Below are positions 19,053 through 28,711 of a stretch of 28,711 nt of DNA, piece after piece (the first letter of the stretch is position 1; the number at the start of each line of letters is the position of its first letter). Origin of the DNA: Monoraphidium neglectum (lineage: Eukaryota > Chlorophyta > Chlorophyceae > Sphaeropleales > Selenastraceae); assembly GCF_000611645.1 (NCBI RefSeq), contig NW_014013408.1:7030-35740 (forward strand), given 5' to 3'. A program made the translations under genes and the position numbers. Below the pieces are notes generated by a model. It was not told the origin of the DNA, did not search any database, and was given only the letters and a program-made list of their open reading frames with translations.

Positions 19053-21010
19053 ATGACCCGGCATATCCTGAGTATGAACGCACACTCCAAGGTACGTACC
19101 CTAAAGCATGCACGTGGCCAAGCCTTGCGCGACGGCGCCGACCTGCTCCCGTCACTGGAGGCGCTTGCGTGCCAGAGCAATGCCTAGCTGGCGCACGCAC
19201 TAGCATCCGTGTACACCCAATGCGCTTGACTTGCCTCCTATTTTACTAGGTTCTGGTGGCCAGGGGCTGCACGCGGCGCCCGCTGGTGGCGGCCGTGCGC
19301 TGCAGGACGCCACGGCTGCGCTGTGCGGCACTGCAGAGCCCCGGCAGCCCGCTGCAGCCAACGCCGGTGGCCGAGGAGGACCGCGCGCTGCAGTCGCTGG
19401 TTGAATCGGGCATCAGGTAGTTGCAAGTTCAAGGGTTTACAGAGTTCATACGGCACAGTCCTCGCACACCACTCAGTTGCTTGAGCACTTGTGGCCCCAG
19501 TCCAGCACACAATGCCCTTACTTCACCTCTACCCGCACACTAGCAATCCTATGCGGCAGCTGTTGCCACCGCACCCCTGCCCCCCTCCCTCTCACCCCTG
19601 CGATGGCCACCACCCTCCTACCCCGCGTGTTTGCTCCTGGCAGGGGCTCCCTGGCGTGCCTGTTTGCGTATGCGCTCAACGTGAATCTGCTGGAGGCCTT
19701 CCACTTTGACGCGGCAGACGCAGCCCTGGGCCTAGAGGTGGGGCGGGGGGGGGGGGTGCAGAGGAGTTAGAGGGGCCATAGCAGGCAGAGGCACGCCGCC
19801 CATTGTGGTCGAATGCCAAGCACACCATTTTTCCCGGCAGTCTGATGTGCCACGGTCAGCCCTGGATAAGCCACGACGACCCAGCAGGCAGCATGACAAT
19901 CTTGTAAACACCGCAGGTGGCGGCGCCCCTGGTGCTGCTTGACGCGCTGCTGCTGCTGCCGGATGGCGCCCGCATGGCCTCAGCCGGCTCCGCCTCGCCC
20001 GACGGCCCCGCCAGCGCTGTTCTGCGCGTGGTGGGCTCCGCGCTGTCGCTGGCTCAGGAGGAGCGCGCTCGCTTCGGCTTGGTGGGGGCCGCGCCGCCCG
20101 CACAGCGCGCTGCTCTGCTGGCGGCCTCTCAGCTGAGTGAGGAGCTGCTGTCGCGCGGCGTCATCCTGGGCTTTGCGGCGCTGTGGGCTTCCAACAGGTG
20201 CGGGCCCTGGAGGGCAGCGGGCGCGCTGCACCAGGAGTAGTGAGCGCGGCTGAGGGAGCGTGGGGTGCGAGCCGGCCAGTAGCTTGTAGCCATTGTAGCT
20301 CAGACACATGCACAAGCTCAAGCAGCACTGTAGCTGCTTGCCCAGAACATGTTTCCCTCCCGATGTCCCGCGCCATTGCGATTCGGCAGGCTGTCTGAGG
20401 CGGGTCTGGGGGAGGAGACGTTGGGCGCCGGAGGGCCACTGCTAAGCGAGGCCCTGCGGTGGGCCATCGCAGCCGTTATCGTGGTGGCCACTGGGATGAG
20501 GTACAGCCACCACGCCAGTGACGAGGTGCGGGCAATGCCCGGGGGGGGGGGGCGTGGTCCGACCGGTGCAATGCTTCAACAGGCGCTTCAACAGGGTGGG
20601 TTTGATGTTTGACACTCCTGTCACGGCTGCAAGCCCAACGCAAAACCCCGTTTATCTCATCCGCCCCACAGGTGACTGCGATTCAGGCGCGGCGGCGCGC
20701 GGCAGAGGCAGAGGCTGCATCCCGCGCCTCCCTGCTGCGCTATCAGCCGCTGCTCGACCAGGAGCAGCATCGCGCGGCGCTGGCCCGCGAGGCGGCGACC
20801 GCCTCCGATGCTGGCCGCGCAGGGGAGGCGCTGGCCCTGGGCGCGCACCTCCTTCTTGGGGGCCGCTTCATGCTGTGCGCTGCGGCGGCGTACGGCGCCT
20901 ACCTCTGGACCGACAACCTGCTGGCCTCCTTCACGACGGGGCTCGCGCTGCAGCTCGCCAGCAGCAGCCTCACCTCCGCCGCCGCCGGCCTTCGGGGCAC
21001 ACAGGAGTGA
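19053..21010 (+). CDS. Plastid-type multi-pass membrane protein with EExxxR motif (CPBP-like?)
   Basis: Six exons: 19053-19091, 19250-19416, 19644-19737, 19917-20197, 20390-20525 and 20672-21010; all GT-AG and in phase, 351 residues. The start lies on a 13-codon exon with a strong GTACGT donor; an in-frame stop directly before 19250 rules out simple extension. The N terminus (VARGCTRRPLVAAVRCRTPR) is Arg/Ala/Cys-rich and acid-free for about 45 residues, fitting a chloroplast transit peptide. Hydrophobic stretches include ACLFAYALNVNLLEAF, APLVLLDALLLLP, LLSRGVILGFAALW, WAIAAVIVVATGM and ALGAHLLLGGRFMLC. SEELLSRG (Glu175, Glu176, Arg179) fits the EExxxR motif of CPBP/CAAX-type intramembrane proteases, and the end AYLWTDNLLASFTTGLALQL resembles their third motif region, but the usual histidine there is absent. 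The family link is inference. Confidence 0.8.
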
Positions 21011-21897
21011 GAGACACAGGGCAGCGTTCCGCTCGCGTGACACGCTCGGGACCCCAGGACCGCCAGGAGCCCAGCCAACTGGCTGGCGGCACGGCACCTG
21101 CTGGGCCTTTGGTGCCCAGCCACCTGGCCGGCGACTTGGCAGGCACCGCTTTGCTTCAGTTCAGATCCCCAGGCTGCTTTGCCGCATTTTGCACCCCTAG
21201 GCTTGACCCGCGGGACTCCCAAGGCTCGCAGCCATGGCCTGACACCAGCCGCCTCAGTTCTCCCACAGCTCCGAGGATTGATCTTATCCCATCCCACTCC
21301 CCCTGTCACAAGCACGCGTGCCTGGCACCGCAGCTGCCGGGCCGCATGTTGAGGTGGGCCGCGTCTAGCACCGGCCATCACATGGAGCGCGCGGCCTCTC
21401 TGTGATGTGGCGGCTGCAGGCGCACCTTAAAACTCTGAAAATACAACAGGCTGCCGGCCGCTGCGATATTCCCTCCTGCGTTTGTGCCCAGCGCTGGTCT
21501 GGCGCTGTACACTGCACTGTGGATACCACTGCACCCCGACTGCACATAGCACGCGCGCATTGTTGGTAGCAGCATTGGTCACCTGCCCAACTTCACCAGG
21601 CGCGGATGTTGGACTGTTTGCTGCGTTGACACTGCCACTGTTGATTCCAGGCACAAGTGAGCCTTCTTGGGAAGCAGGGGCACCACCGCCCCACTCATAT
21701 GATTTCACTCAACCACACTGGCACGATGTTGTGGGATTACGACACCGGCCACCCTATTTTCGCACTCGCTCAAGGGTTGATTATGGTCTGAGGCAGGAGC
21801 AAACCAAATTCTGATCACAACTGACAAACGGATGGCAAGAGTAAACAACACAAGATTCTGAGCGCACAAGAACACAGAGATACTTCCAGATGCACGC
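21011..21897. other. Intergenic: convergent 3' ends
   Basis: Between the membrane protein gene (plus) and the mL41 gene (minus). It should hold both 3' UTRs. I find no TGTAA on either strand close to the stops. ORFs at 21427-21814 have no recognisable features. Confidence 0.6.
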
Positions 21898-22424
21898 CTA
21901 GGGCGCAATACTGCCGCCGTCGCGCTGCTTCTGCCCCTCTGCCTGCTGCTGCGCTGCCGCGTCCCCTTGGCTGCGGCCGCGGTGCCTCTGCTCAGAGTAG
22001 TTTGCGACGTAGGGCTTCAGGTCAAAGCCCTCCAGGTCCGGCACCAGGTAGTGCGGCAGCATGGAGGCCATCACTTGAAAGCCGCCGTGCTTTGTGTGAA
22101 CGCCCGTCTTCATCGCGCCCTTCCCTGGTGGGTGAAGGCACACATGGCAGGCAACACAGCGGTCGAAACACTGCGGTCGTGAACGGGTGCCAGCCACAGC
22201 TAGGCCTGCGGTCGAAAGATCCACTGCCCTTGCAGACCAATCAAGGCGTCCTCTGACGCGGTGGGCCCCGACCAGAGCTCGTCTCATGGGTTCCTGCTCC
22301 CCGGCGCCGGCAACAGCCTCGCACCTTTGTACATACGCTTGTACTGCTTTGTCGTCAGCACCTTCCAGCCCTTGCTGGGCACTGACCGGGCCCGGCATAT
22401 TGCTGACAGCAGGTGAGGTATCAT
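21898..22424 (-). CDS. Mitochondrial ribosomal protein mL41 (bL27m/YmL27 type)
   Basis: Structural protein of the mitochondrial large ribosomal subunit. Two exons on the minus strand, 22424-22325 and 22124-21898, joined in phase 1 at GTGCGA/CCAG, giving 108 residues. The signature spans the junction: WKVLTTKQYKRMYKG, then KGAMKTGVHTKHGGF, then LVPDLEGFDLKPYVANY, matching family TGxHTxxGGF and VVPDLTxFKLKPYVS. The start MIPHLLSAICRARSVPSKG was chosen because it resembles the short basic N terminus of plant mL41. The frame is open upstream to 22667 without an ATG. The last 30 residues form a Q/G-rich tail beyond the usual end of the family. Confidence 0.9.
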
Positions 22425-24857
22425 GCCGCCGCGCACCCGCCGCTTCTGCTGCACCAAGGCTGCGCCGCGCGTGCGCACGCGCTGCAGCTGCTGCTGCTGC
22501 GGCTCGTGCTGTTCTTGCGCTGCCGCCTTCACAATGTGGCGCCCCTGGGACGGCACAAGCTTCTGTCGGATGGTGTAAGAGCCGCTCAGCACGTTTGATG
22601 CGCAAGTTGCCGGGCAGTGCTCGCTTCGGCGTTCAGCAGTCTGAGTGAGCGCGAGATCTGCAACCAAGCAGGGTGTATAGTCAGCTTTGCGCGCGTATTC
22701 AATGCAACACTGCCTGCACCAGCAGAATGGCCACCTTGCTCAGTGCATGAGATCCCGAAGTGACACCGCATCAGCACGCTCAAGTGAAGTCATAAAGGAG
22801 GCTTCGAAAATCATGTCAACAGGCCTGCACGCACGTTCTAAAGTCTCATATAATTGTCACGGACTTGAAATGCACATGTGCGAGCGAACAGAGGTTTGCA
22901 GCATGCACACCTGCGCATCCCCTTGTGAACCGAGTCCTCTTCGAGCAGCCCATCCAAAAGCTTGCGGAACCTGCCGACCCAGCTTGTGCCCCAACCCCCC
23001 CAACCCCACTCCAAGACTACATGCGCATCCTTAATTTCTGCGCACATGCTGTAGGAGGCGGGTAATTGATGACGTGCTGGGCTATACCATCATCTCGCTA
23101 TTGTGTTGGGAGCAATCGACCAATCATACTCGTTTAACTTACTTCATCTGATGCTGTTGCTCGCAAGTAAATCAGCCATGTTATAAGAGCGGAGTTGCTC
23201 TCATGGCTAGCAGCTGTTGACGTGATGTCAAGCTCGAGCTGCAACAACCGTGGTGTAGGTGAGTGCCAGTCTTGGCACGCACTGGCCCTGGTGCAGGTGC
23301 GAAAATACATCAATGTATTGACTCAACAAGCCTATCCCTTGTGGGGAGCGTCCATCAGCTACATGACTCGGGCAACCTGGAAATCACCAATGTATCAGGG
23401 CGCACTTTGAAAGCTGTTGCAAGTCGCTGCTCAGAGAAGACTCTGTGCAGGGTCCCAATGAGAAGGCCCCCTGGACGTGGCCTCACAGGCCACCGTCCTT
23501 CCTCATCCGCGATACTGTATACCTCAATGAGTAATCGATGGTCAAGCGGGGTGCATTCAACAACGAAATGGATGTGTTGAGCATTGAGCTGGGGCACTGC
23601 ACCGCGGGTCGGTAGATATGTGCCGTTTCCAATGCACGCGCAGGTTGCTACCTGCAGCCAAATCCATCTCAGCTGTGCACTGTGATTTCCTCATCTCCTG
23701 GTGCGCCAGCACACCGTCCCCCGTCCTTCAGGTGTTGACCGCAGTATTTAGGGCGAGGCCTGAACGCTGGAATCCCCAATGGTGTCCAACCTGTGGCAAT
23801 GTTGAGCCTGGCCGGCAGCGCGACTTCACCGTCAGACTGCGGGGGCCTGACCTTCAAACTTTCATGCGCGGCCAGGATGGGCACCTGCTGGAGCTGCCGC
23901 CCTTGCAGTTGCGTACCCTCTGAGTGCAGCATGAGGCTGCCCAACAGCTTCCCTAAGTGCATGCCCTGCTGCACCAAGGAAGTGTGCCCTGTCAGAAACA
24001 GCTTCTGCGCAGCTGCGCTCCAACTGCCCCTCCCCCTCGCCAGGCCACGTGCATCCTGGGCCTGAACACCCTGGGCCATTGTCAACCACATTACATGTCT
24101 GCAACGGCGAATTGTGCACGCTTGCGCTGCCATTTGTGCCATCACGGTCAACCCTGCAGTTGAGAACCGGGATGCTCCATGTTGCGGAGGTGCAGCGCCA
24201 ATGCCGACATGCACTTGACCCACAACTTGCTGCGCATCAGCTCCAGGAAGACGCCTTTGCAAGGCCGTCTTTACATACGCAGCTGCTGCGCAACCACAGC
24301 TTTCAGGTATAGCTTTTCCTCCAGCTGCAGGTGAAGCTGCTGCGCGCCCATGATGTGGCATCTGTGACAGCGGACAACCCGAAGAGACGTGGTTGATGCC
24401 AGCGGCAATCTGTTCTAGTTTTCGGTATCACGCTGTATATTGTATCATCAAGAGTGCGCCAAAGCGAGCGAGTTCCACCAGCAAAGATCGAGAAACAACG
24501 CAAATGATCCAGAGCCGGGCAGAGGGGGTCGCGCAACGCCCAGCGACTAGAGAACATACTCCGAGATATCCAGCTTACGCCAGACATTTGACGCGGCGTC
24601 CGCGTGTCTTGGCTGAGGCCGCATTACCCGCTGCAGCAGCAGGTGCGCCCCTCACGGCACTTTCACCTGTGCGTGCGTGGTGGCGGCTTGTATTGTTGGG
24701 GCATCGGCCATGCCACGATGCAACACTGCTAGAGTGTGACTTTTTGGCCCACAGTGGACCGGCTGGCGCCTCTGGTGGAGAGATGCACCCTCAGTGACTG
24801 GCGGCGGCCATTGGCGGGTGAGCGTCTAGTACGGAGCATGCGCGTCAAGGACGCAGC
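22425..24857. other. Long lower-GC stretch without a supported gene
   Basis: About 2.4 kb between divergent mL41 and FAD synthetase genes. The first 240 bases are the mL41 leader. The rest holds several minus-strand ORFs (listed as one candidate) and nothing I can assign: no transposase, reverse transcriptase or RNA gene. GC is visibly lower than in the genes on either side. Confidence 0.5.
22838..24361 (-). CDS. Cluster of unassigned minus-strand ORFs, possible multi-exon gene or relic
   Basis: Not recognised. Three minus-strand open stretches have ordinary composition: 24361-23669 (230 codons, includes KLFLTGHTSLVQQGMHLGKL), 23597-23355 (includes FVVECTPLDHRLLIEVYSI and GGLLIGTLHRVFSEQRLA), and 23047-22838 (includes FRKLLDGLLEEDSVHKGMR). 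An acceptor-like CCCCAG precedes the second and GGCAG precedes the core of the third. I could not build an in-phase model joining them, so the span is only an envelope. They could be exons of a real gene, fragments of a decayed one, or chance. The two TGTAA matches on the minus strand (about 24092 and 24270) fall inside the first ORF, which argues against one continuous transcript. Confidence 0.2.
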
Positions 24858-24876
24858 ATGAGCGTCAAGGACGCAG
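24837..24876 (+). repeat. Tandem 20-mer duplication carrying two ATGs
   Basis: Two adjacent 20-base units (24837-24856 and 24857-24876) differ at a single base. Each begins CATG. The unit length is not a multiple of three, so the two ATGs are in different frames. Confidence 0.9.
24838..24861 (+). promoter_or_regulatory. Seven-codon uORF overlapping the proposed FAD synthetase start
   Basis: The first ATG of the tandem duplication reads seven codons and stops at TGA in the overlap ATGA, where the second ATG (24858) is the proposed FAD synthetase start. Such an overlap would suit termination-reinitiation control. It depends on the proposed first exon being correct. Confidence 0.3.
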
Positions 24877-25282
24877 CATTGCGCGACACCCGCGTGGCAC
24901 TGCGATGCAGCCAGGACTGCTCGTATCATCTTGGTGAAACCAATGGTGTTAGACGTACGCCTTGGCTGTGGCTGCTTGGCGATTGTCACGCCTATCAGTG
25001 ACTGTCGACTGCCGTAGTCACAACACCCAAAACGCGCTACCCCACCTGGGCAGGCTGTGAGGGCCCCCGGGTGTCGCGCCCCATGGTGGCACTGGGGAAG
25101 TTTGACGCACTGCACCGCGGCCACCTGGCGCTGGCCGCTGCAGCGGCGGCGCTGGGCGGTTCCCCGCTGCTGCTGTCGTTCAGCGGCATGGCGGAGGTCC
25201 TAGGCTGGCCGCAGCGGCTGCCGCTGGTTGCGCCCTGCGACAGGTCGCGCGTGCTGGCGCTGTGGGCTCGCGAGCTAGCCGC

Positions 25283-25351
<69 letters not shown>

Positions 25352-26869
25352 CACGCCAGTGCGGCAGCGCTACATCCCGTTCTCTGCTGTTCGCAGCCTG
25401 AGCCCCGAGGCGTTTGTGGCACTGCTGGCGGAGGACCTGGGGGCGGCCGGGGTGGTGGCCGGTGTCAACTACCGCTTTGGTGCGCAGTATTTGGGTCTGC
25501 CTGGTGGGGGAAGGGCTAGCGAAGAGACGTCAGGCCGCCTGCTTTGGTGCTGGTTTATGGTAGCTAGCCAGCGGGTGCGCGGCGCGCCACTCGCTGCCAC
25601 CACCTCAGCTGGCGTGGCTGAAGCATGCACTGCCGTGTGTCCTACTCGCTTTGTTGCAGCGAAGCATGAATGATTGTCAACCCACCACGGCTCTGTGCCG
25701 CCCACCACCTTGCAGGCTACAAGGCGGCTGGTGATGCAGCGGCACTGCAGCGGCTGGCGGCGCAGGCCGGGATGGCGTGCACTGCGGTGCCGCTTGTGGC
25801 CTGGCCGCACGGCGGCGGGGGGGAGTGGGCCAGCGGTGGCGAATCGTGTGACAGTGATGGCCTGGAGGGGCCGACGACGGTGTCGTCGTCGCGGGTGAGG
25901 GCCCGCACTGCTGTCTGAGGGGGTGCGGGCCTCGTTGGCTTTGGGGGTCGTCCTGAAGGTCTCATCGCCGTTGCGCCAAGCAGCTGTGATTGCAGCATGA
26001 CAGGCCGGTCGCAGCCACAGCTCAGGTGAGCCATTTGCTGACATGGCACTCCTGTGCTTTGCTAGTGCCTCTCACACACGAACACACACACACACACACA
26101 CATGCTCACCCACTCACTCGCACGCAACACGCATCAGATACGGGAGCTGCTGGCAGCGGGCTGCGTCGATGGCGCAGCGCGGCTCCTGGGTCGTCCATAC
26201 CGCCTGGTTGCTGCGGTGGCCTTTGGAGCGGCGGTGCTGCAGCGCCAGCAGCAGCAGCAGCAGGCTCAGGAGCAGCAGGCTGCAGATGAGGTGCCAAGGG
26301 ACAGCGGCAATCCAGCCCTAGGCAGCGGAAATGGCAATGGAGCCAATGCTGCTGGCTCCCTACCAACGGCTTTCAGCACGAGCAGCATGGATGGCAGCGA
26401 ATCCGAGGCCGCTCCCCTGCTGCTGCGTGATGGCGGAGCTTCCGCGTTGGTCTCGCCGGAGGGGCTGCTCAATGCGTCGCCCGGGGCGGGGCGCTACCTG
26501 GCGCGCGTGGTGGTGCACCCTGGCGCTGCCCCCAGTGACGAGCTGCTGCACCTTGAGACGGCCTGCGGCCTGGCGGCAAGCACCAGTGCCGCTGCTGCAG
26601 ATGCTCCGGCCAAACCTGCTCCTGCTGCTGCTGGGCTGGCTTCTGACGCCGAGTTGCCCAATGCTGCGGGCGCGATGTCCTGCAGCTGCGTCGTGCTGGA
26701 AGGGGTGGCTGTGCAGTTGAGCCGCGAAGGGCTGTTGATGCCCGCTGCGCCGCTGCTGCGGGTGTTGGCAGGCGGCAGTACGGGGCCCAATGAGGCGGGG
26801 TCTCAGGGACAGCAGGGCCACGCGCTGGTTGTGGTGGACTTTGAAGGGCGGCTGCCTGATAACGCATAG
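24858..26869 (+). CDS. Plastid-type FAD synthetase (RibF1/RibF2-like)
   Basis: Adenylates FMN with ATP to FAD; plant members are plastidial and lack riboflavin kinase activity. Exons: 24858-24954 (tentative), 25054-25479, 25716-25894 and 26138-26869; junctions in phase, 477 residues. Diagnostic blocks are VALGKFDALHRGH (nucleotidyltransferase GxFDxxHxGH motif), SFSGMAEVLGW, CDRSRVLALWA, FSAVRSLSPEAFV, GVVAGVNYRFG continuing over a splice into YKAAGDAA, then SSSR|IRELLAAG and AARLLGRPYRLV. The last exon carries a Q/S/A-rich linker and a C-terminal part (PGAGRYLARVVVHPG, CSCVVLEGVAVQL) that resembles the degenerate kinase-like barrel of plant RibF. A 22-glutamine tract interrupts the catalytic domain. 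If exon 1 is wrong, the first ATG in exon 2 is 25083, which would leave no room for a transit peptide. Confidence 0.93.
25284..25349 (+). repeat. CAG(22) tract inside the FAD synthetase catalytic domain
   Basis: Twenty-two uninterrupted CAG codons between ALWARELAA and HTPVRQRY. It is the longest and purest CAG tract in the window. It replaces a short variable loop in plant homologues. Confidence 0.97.
26082..26101. repeat. CA dinucleotide microsatellite
   Basis: About ten AC units in the last intron of the FAD synthetase gene, 36 bases before the acceptor at 26137. Confidence 0.9.
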
Positions 26870-26965
26870 CGACGGTGTGCCATTCCACACGTGTCATGCA
26901 AAGGCATCTGCCAACACAGCGGAAATTTAACTGGTCAAGGCAGTGATAGATGAGAGCACATATGT

Positions 26966-26970
26966 TGTAA
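26966..26970 (+). terminator. TGTAA polyadenylation signal for FAD synthetase
   Basis: TGTAA on the plus strand, 97 nt past the FAD synthetase stop codon, in AT-richer sequence; typical green algal signal and spacing. Confidence 0.6.
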
Positions 26971-27061
26971 GTTTGTGGCATGCATTTCTGTTGTCCCTTT
27001 GGGACATTGTGAAAAACAAGCAAACTATGGTTTGAATGCGATCGGTTGAGTAATGGTCACC

Positions 27062-28711
27062 TCACTCATCAGATGCAAAAGCGGCCGACGACAGCGGCTG
27101 CACAGCAGCGCGTCGCTGCCGTCTTGCCGCGGCGGCCCCACCACCGCCGCTGCCGCCCCCGCTGCTGGCCCGCTGCTGGCGTGGCAGCACACTCGGCCCA
27201 AACAGCGCCTCCAGTGCCTGCCCCACCGTGCGCGCAGCCACGACTCTCATCCCCCCCAGCTCCTGCTGTGTGAGGCCGACCCTGCTGGCCGCGGGCACCA
27301 CCGCTAGCTGGTAGCGCAGCCGCGCCGCCTCCAGCAGCCGCAGCTGCGGGGCCGATTGCACAGCATGGGCACGGTGACCAGGGGGGGGGGGGGGGGGGTG
27401 TCGCGCGCGGGTCTGTGGCGCCCTGCCAAACAATGCGCCAGCTCGTCGTGGCACGGCAGCAACAGCAGCAACCAAGCACGGGCGTGACGCGCCAACCTGC
27501 TGCCTGCAATGCAAGAGGCTCCCGGGCGCGCTGTCGTCAGCGACAGTGCTGCGGCCCCTAACCACACTCACCCCACCTCGTGGGCTCAAGGCCGCCCTGC
27601 CATGTGCACTGCTCAACCGACGCCCCCCGCCAGCAGCCCGCGCACCCTGCACCCGGCCCACCTCCATGTTTGCCGTGCCCCGCAGCTCCCCCCTGAGCCC
27701 CACCTCCCCCACCACCAGCGTCCTGGGGGGCAGGGGCGCGTCCAGGTAGGAGCTGGCCACCGCCGCCAGCAGGGGCAGGTCCGCCGCCGTCTCTGAGGCG
27801 TCCACCCGGTAGCCCCCCACCACGTTGACGTGCACGTTGACGGCCTGGGTCTGGGGGAGCGGGGGGAGCGGCGAGTTCAAAGATTGTAGCCCAGGAGCTT
27901 GAGGCAGTTGGGTAAGTTGACTGGCGGCTGGAGAGAGTCGGGGGGCGTCTGTGTGGTTAATTGTCCTCACAGGCTGCACGGGTGTGAGGGAGCCGCCTCA
28001 TCCCGTCCTCAGAGCCTGGACCCTGCACCGTTCGCAGCAGGGCAGCTGTAGATGCCACGGTGCCCTGCCCTCTCCCCGCGAGTCACCTTGATGGTGGTGT
28101 GCTTGGCCAGGACCTCCATCAGCATGCTCACGCGGGAGCGGTCCCTAAACCCGGTCACGACGCGCATCAACGGCAGCGCAGGGGGCTCCCGCTGCCGCCG
28201 CCCCCCGAAGCCACCATAGCCGCCGCCGCCGTACCCGCCCCCGCCGCCGCCGTCCTCGCGCTCTTCCTCATCCTCTTCGTCATCATCGTCGCCGCCGCCG
28301 CCAGGGCCCGCCACCTGCTGCCTGGGGCTGCACAGCGCCTGGATTTCCACCAGCAGAGGCCGCGCCCCCTCCAGCACCGCCCCGATGGCCGCGCCCGCGG
28401 CCGCCATGGCGCCGCCCTCCGCGGCGTCCTCAGCGTTGGTGAACAGCAGCTCAGGGGAGGGCGCGGCCTCCAGGCCGCCGCGGCCCATCACGAAGAGGCC
28501 CACCTCGCCTGGTTGTGGGGGGGATGGAGGTTCCAACGCTCTGGTTTTGATGGGCTCGGGCAGCAAGAGCAGGGGAGCTGCTGCACGGTCCGTATCCTAT
28601 TTTGCATGACCGTATGCCCTGTGAAGCATCGCCAGCGCAGCAGGAAGCACGACGTGCACCCCACCACAAGCGCACCCCATGGCCCGTAGCAACCGCTGCC
28701 TCGTGCCGCCC
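27062..28711 (-). CDS. RadA/Sms-like DNA repair protein (5' partial)
   Basis: RadA is a RecA-related ATPase that drives branch migration in recombination; plant copies serve organelles. Exons on the minus strand: 28508-28087, 27850-27662 and 27343-27062; in phase, 296 visible residues. The visible part starts at GEVGLFVMGRGGL, corresponding to the segment just after the KNRFG motif, so the zinc finger, ATP-binding site and KNRFG lie on exons outside the window; 28509-28711 reads as intron. Then come ARPLLVEIQALCSP, RVVTGFRDRSRVSMLMEVL, VNVHVNVVGGYRV, LAAVASSYLDAPLPP, VVGEVGLRGELRGTANME and ARTVGQALEALFG, the Lon-protease-like C-terminal domain. Between SPRQQ and LMRVVTG is a lineage-specific insert: an Asp/Glu run followed by Gly/Tyr-rich sequence. 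The C terminus adds a Gly/Ala/Arg-rich tail. Confidence 0.92.
27381..27398. repeat. Poly-G run in a RadA intron
   Basis: Eighteen consecutive G in the intron between the last two RadA-like exons. Its length in the assembly may be unreliable. Confidence 0.9.

Noticed and set aside
20518..21405. Plus-strand 295-codon ORF in another frame across the membrane protein's last exon
   Set aside because: It is Arg/Gly/Pro-rich and overlaps exons whose frame is fixed by in-phase splicing and hydrophobic segments.
22187..22648. Plus-strand ORF of 153 codons over the mL41 gene
   Set aside because: It is antisense to both mL41 exons and the leader, with Ala/Arg-rich composition and no domain.
13109..23780. 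Peptide SRPKYC (minus, about 13360) and RPKYC (about 23745) as a shared coding repeat
   Set aside because: The nucleotide match (CAGTATTT with loose flanks) spans only about 25 bases with mismatches, too weak to claim a repeat family.

Overview
The window looks like nuclear DNA of a high-GC green alga (core chlorophyte, trebouxiophyte-like). Genes lie on both strands and are split by many short GT-AG introns. Several proteins are plant/algal types, such as a plant-form plastid FAD synthetase and a RadA homologue. Pure CAG tracts encode polyglutamine in unrelated genes, and TGTAA polyadenylation signals follow some of them. I see no bacterial operon, CRISPR array, rRNA or tRNA. All gene models were spliced by eye: each junction below is a GT-AG pair that keeps the frame, but no transcript data were available.

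Layout: (1) 1-7522, plus strand, the 3' part of a TPR/Mlp1/NUA-type nuclear basket nucleoporin (14 exons, 5' end outside the window). (2) 8310-9612, plus, TIP41-like phosphatase regulator. (3) 9886-13112, minus, a complete 9-exon dihydroxyacetone kinase, convergent with TIP41. (4) 13567-14758, plus, a TB2/DP1/HVA22 (REEP) membrane protein, divergent from the kinase. (5) 15895-16350, minus, a Q-rich coiled-coil protein of unknown function. (6) 16351-19052, mostly non-coding, with a possible tiny minus-strand gene and the second copy of a ~300 bp duplicated element (first copy at 15318-15645). (7) 19053-21010, plus, a plastid-type multi-pass membrane protein with an EExxxR motif. (8) 21898-22424, minus, mitochondrial ribosomal protein mL41. 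(9) 22425-24857, lower-GC stretch with unassigned minus-strand ORFs. (10) 24858-26869, plus, plastid-type FAD synthetase. (11) 27062-28711, minus, the 3' part of a RadA/Sms DNA-repair protein (5' end outside the window).

These are mostly unrelated housekeeping genes: nuclear pore, PP2A/TOR signalling, glycerol and flavin metabolism, ER shaping, organelle translation and organelle DNA repair. I find no convincing new multi-gene system. The points most worth following are the duplicated element that abuts a start codon, a uORF whose stop overlaps the proposed FAD synthetase start, polyQ and low-complexity insertions inside conserved enzymes, the unassigned Q-rich/SAP-like protein with a 3'-UTR intron, and the possible small genes in the AT-richer gaps.
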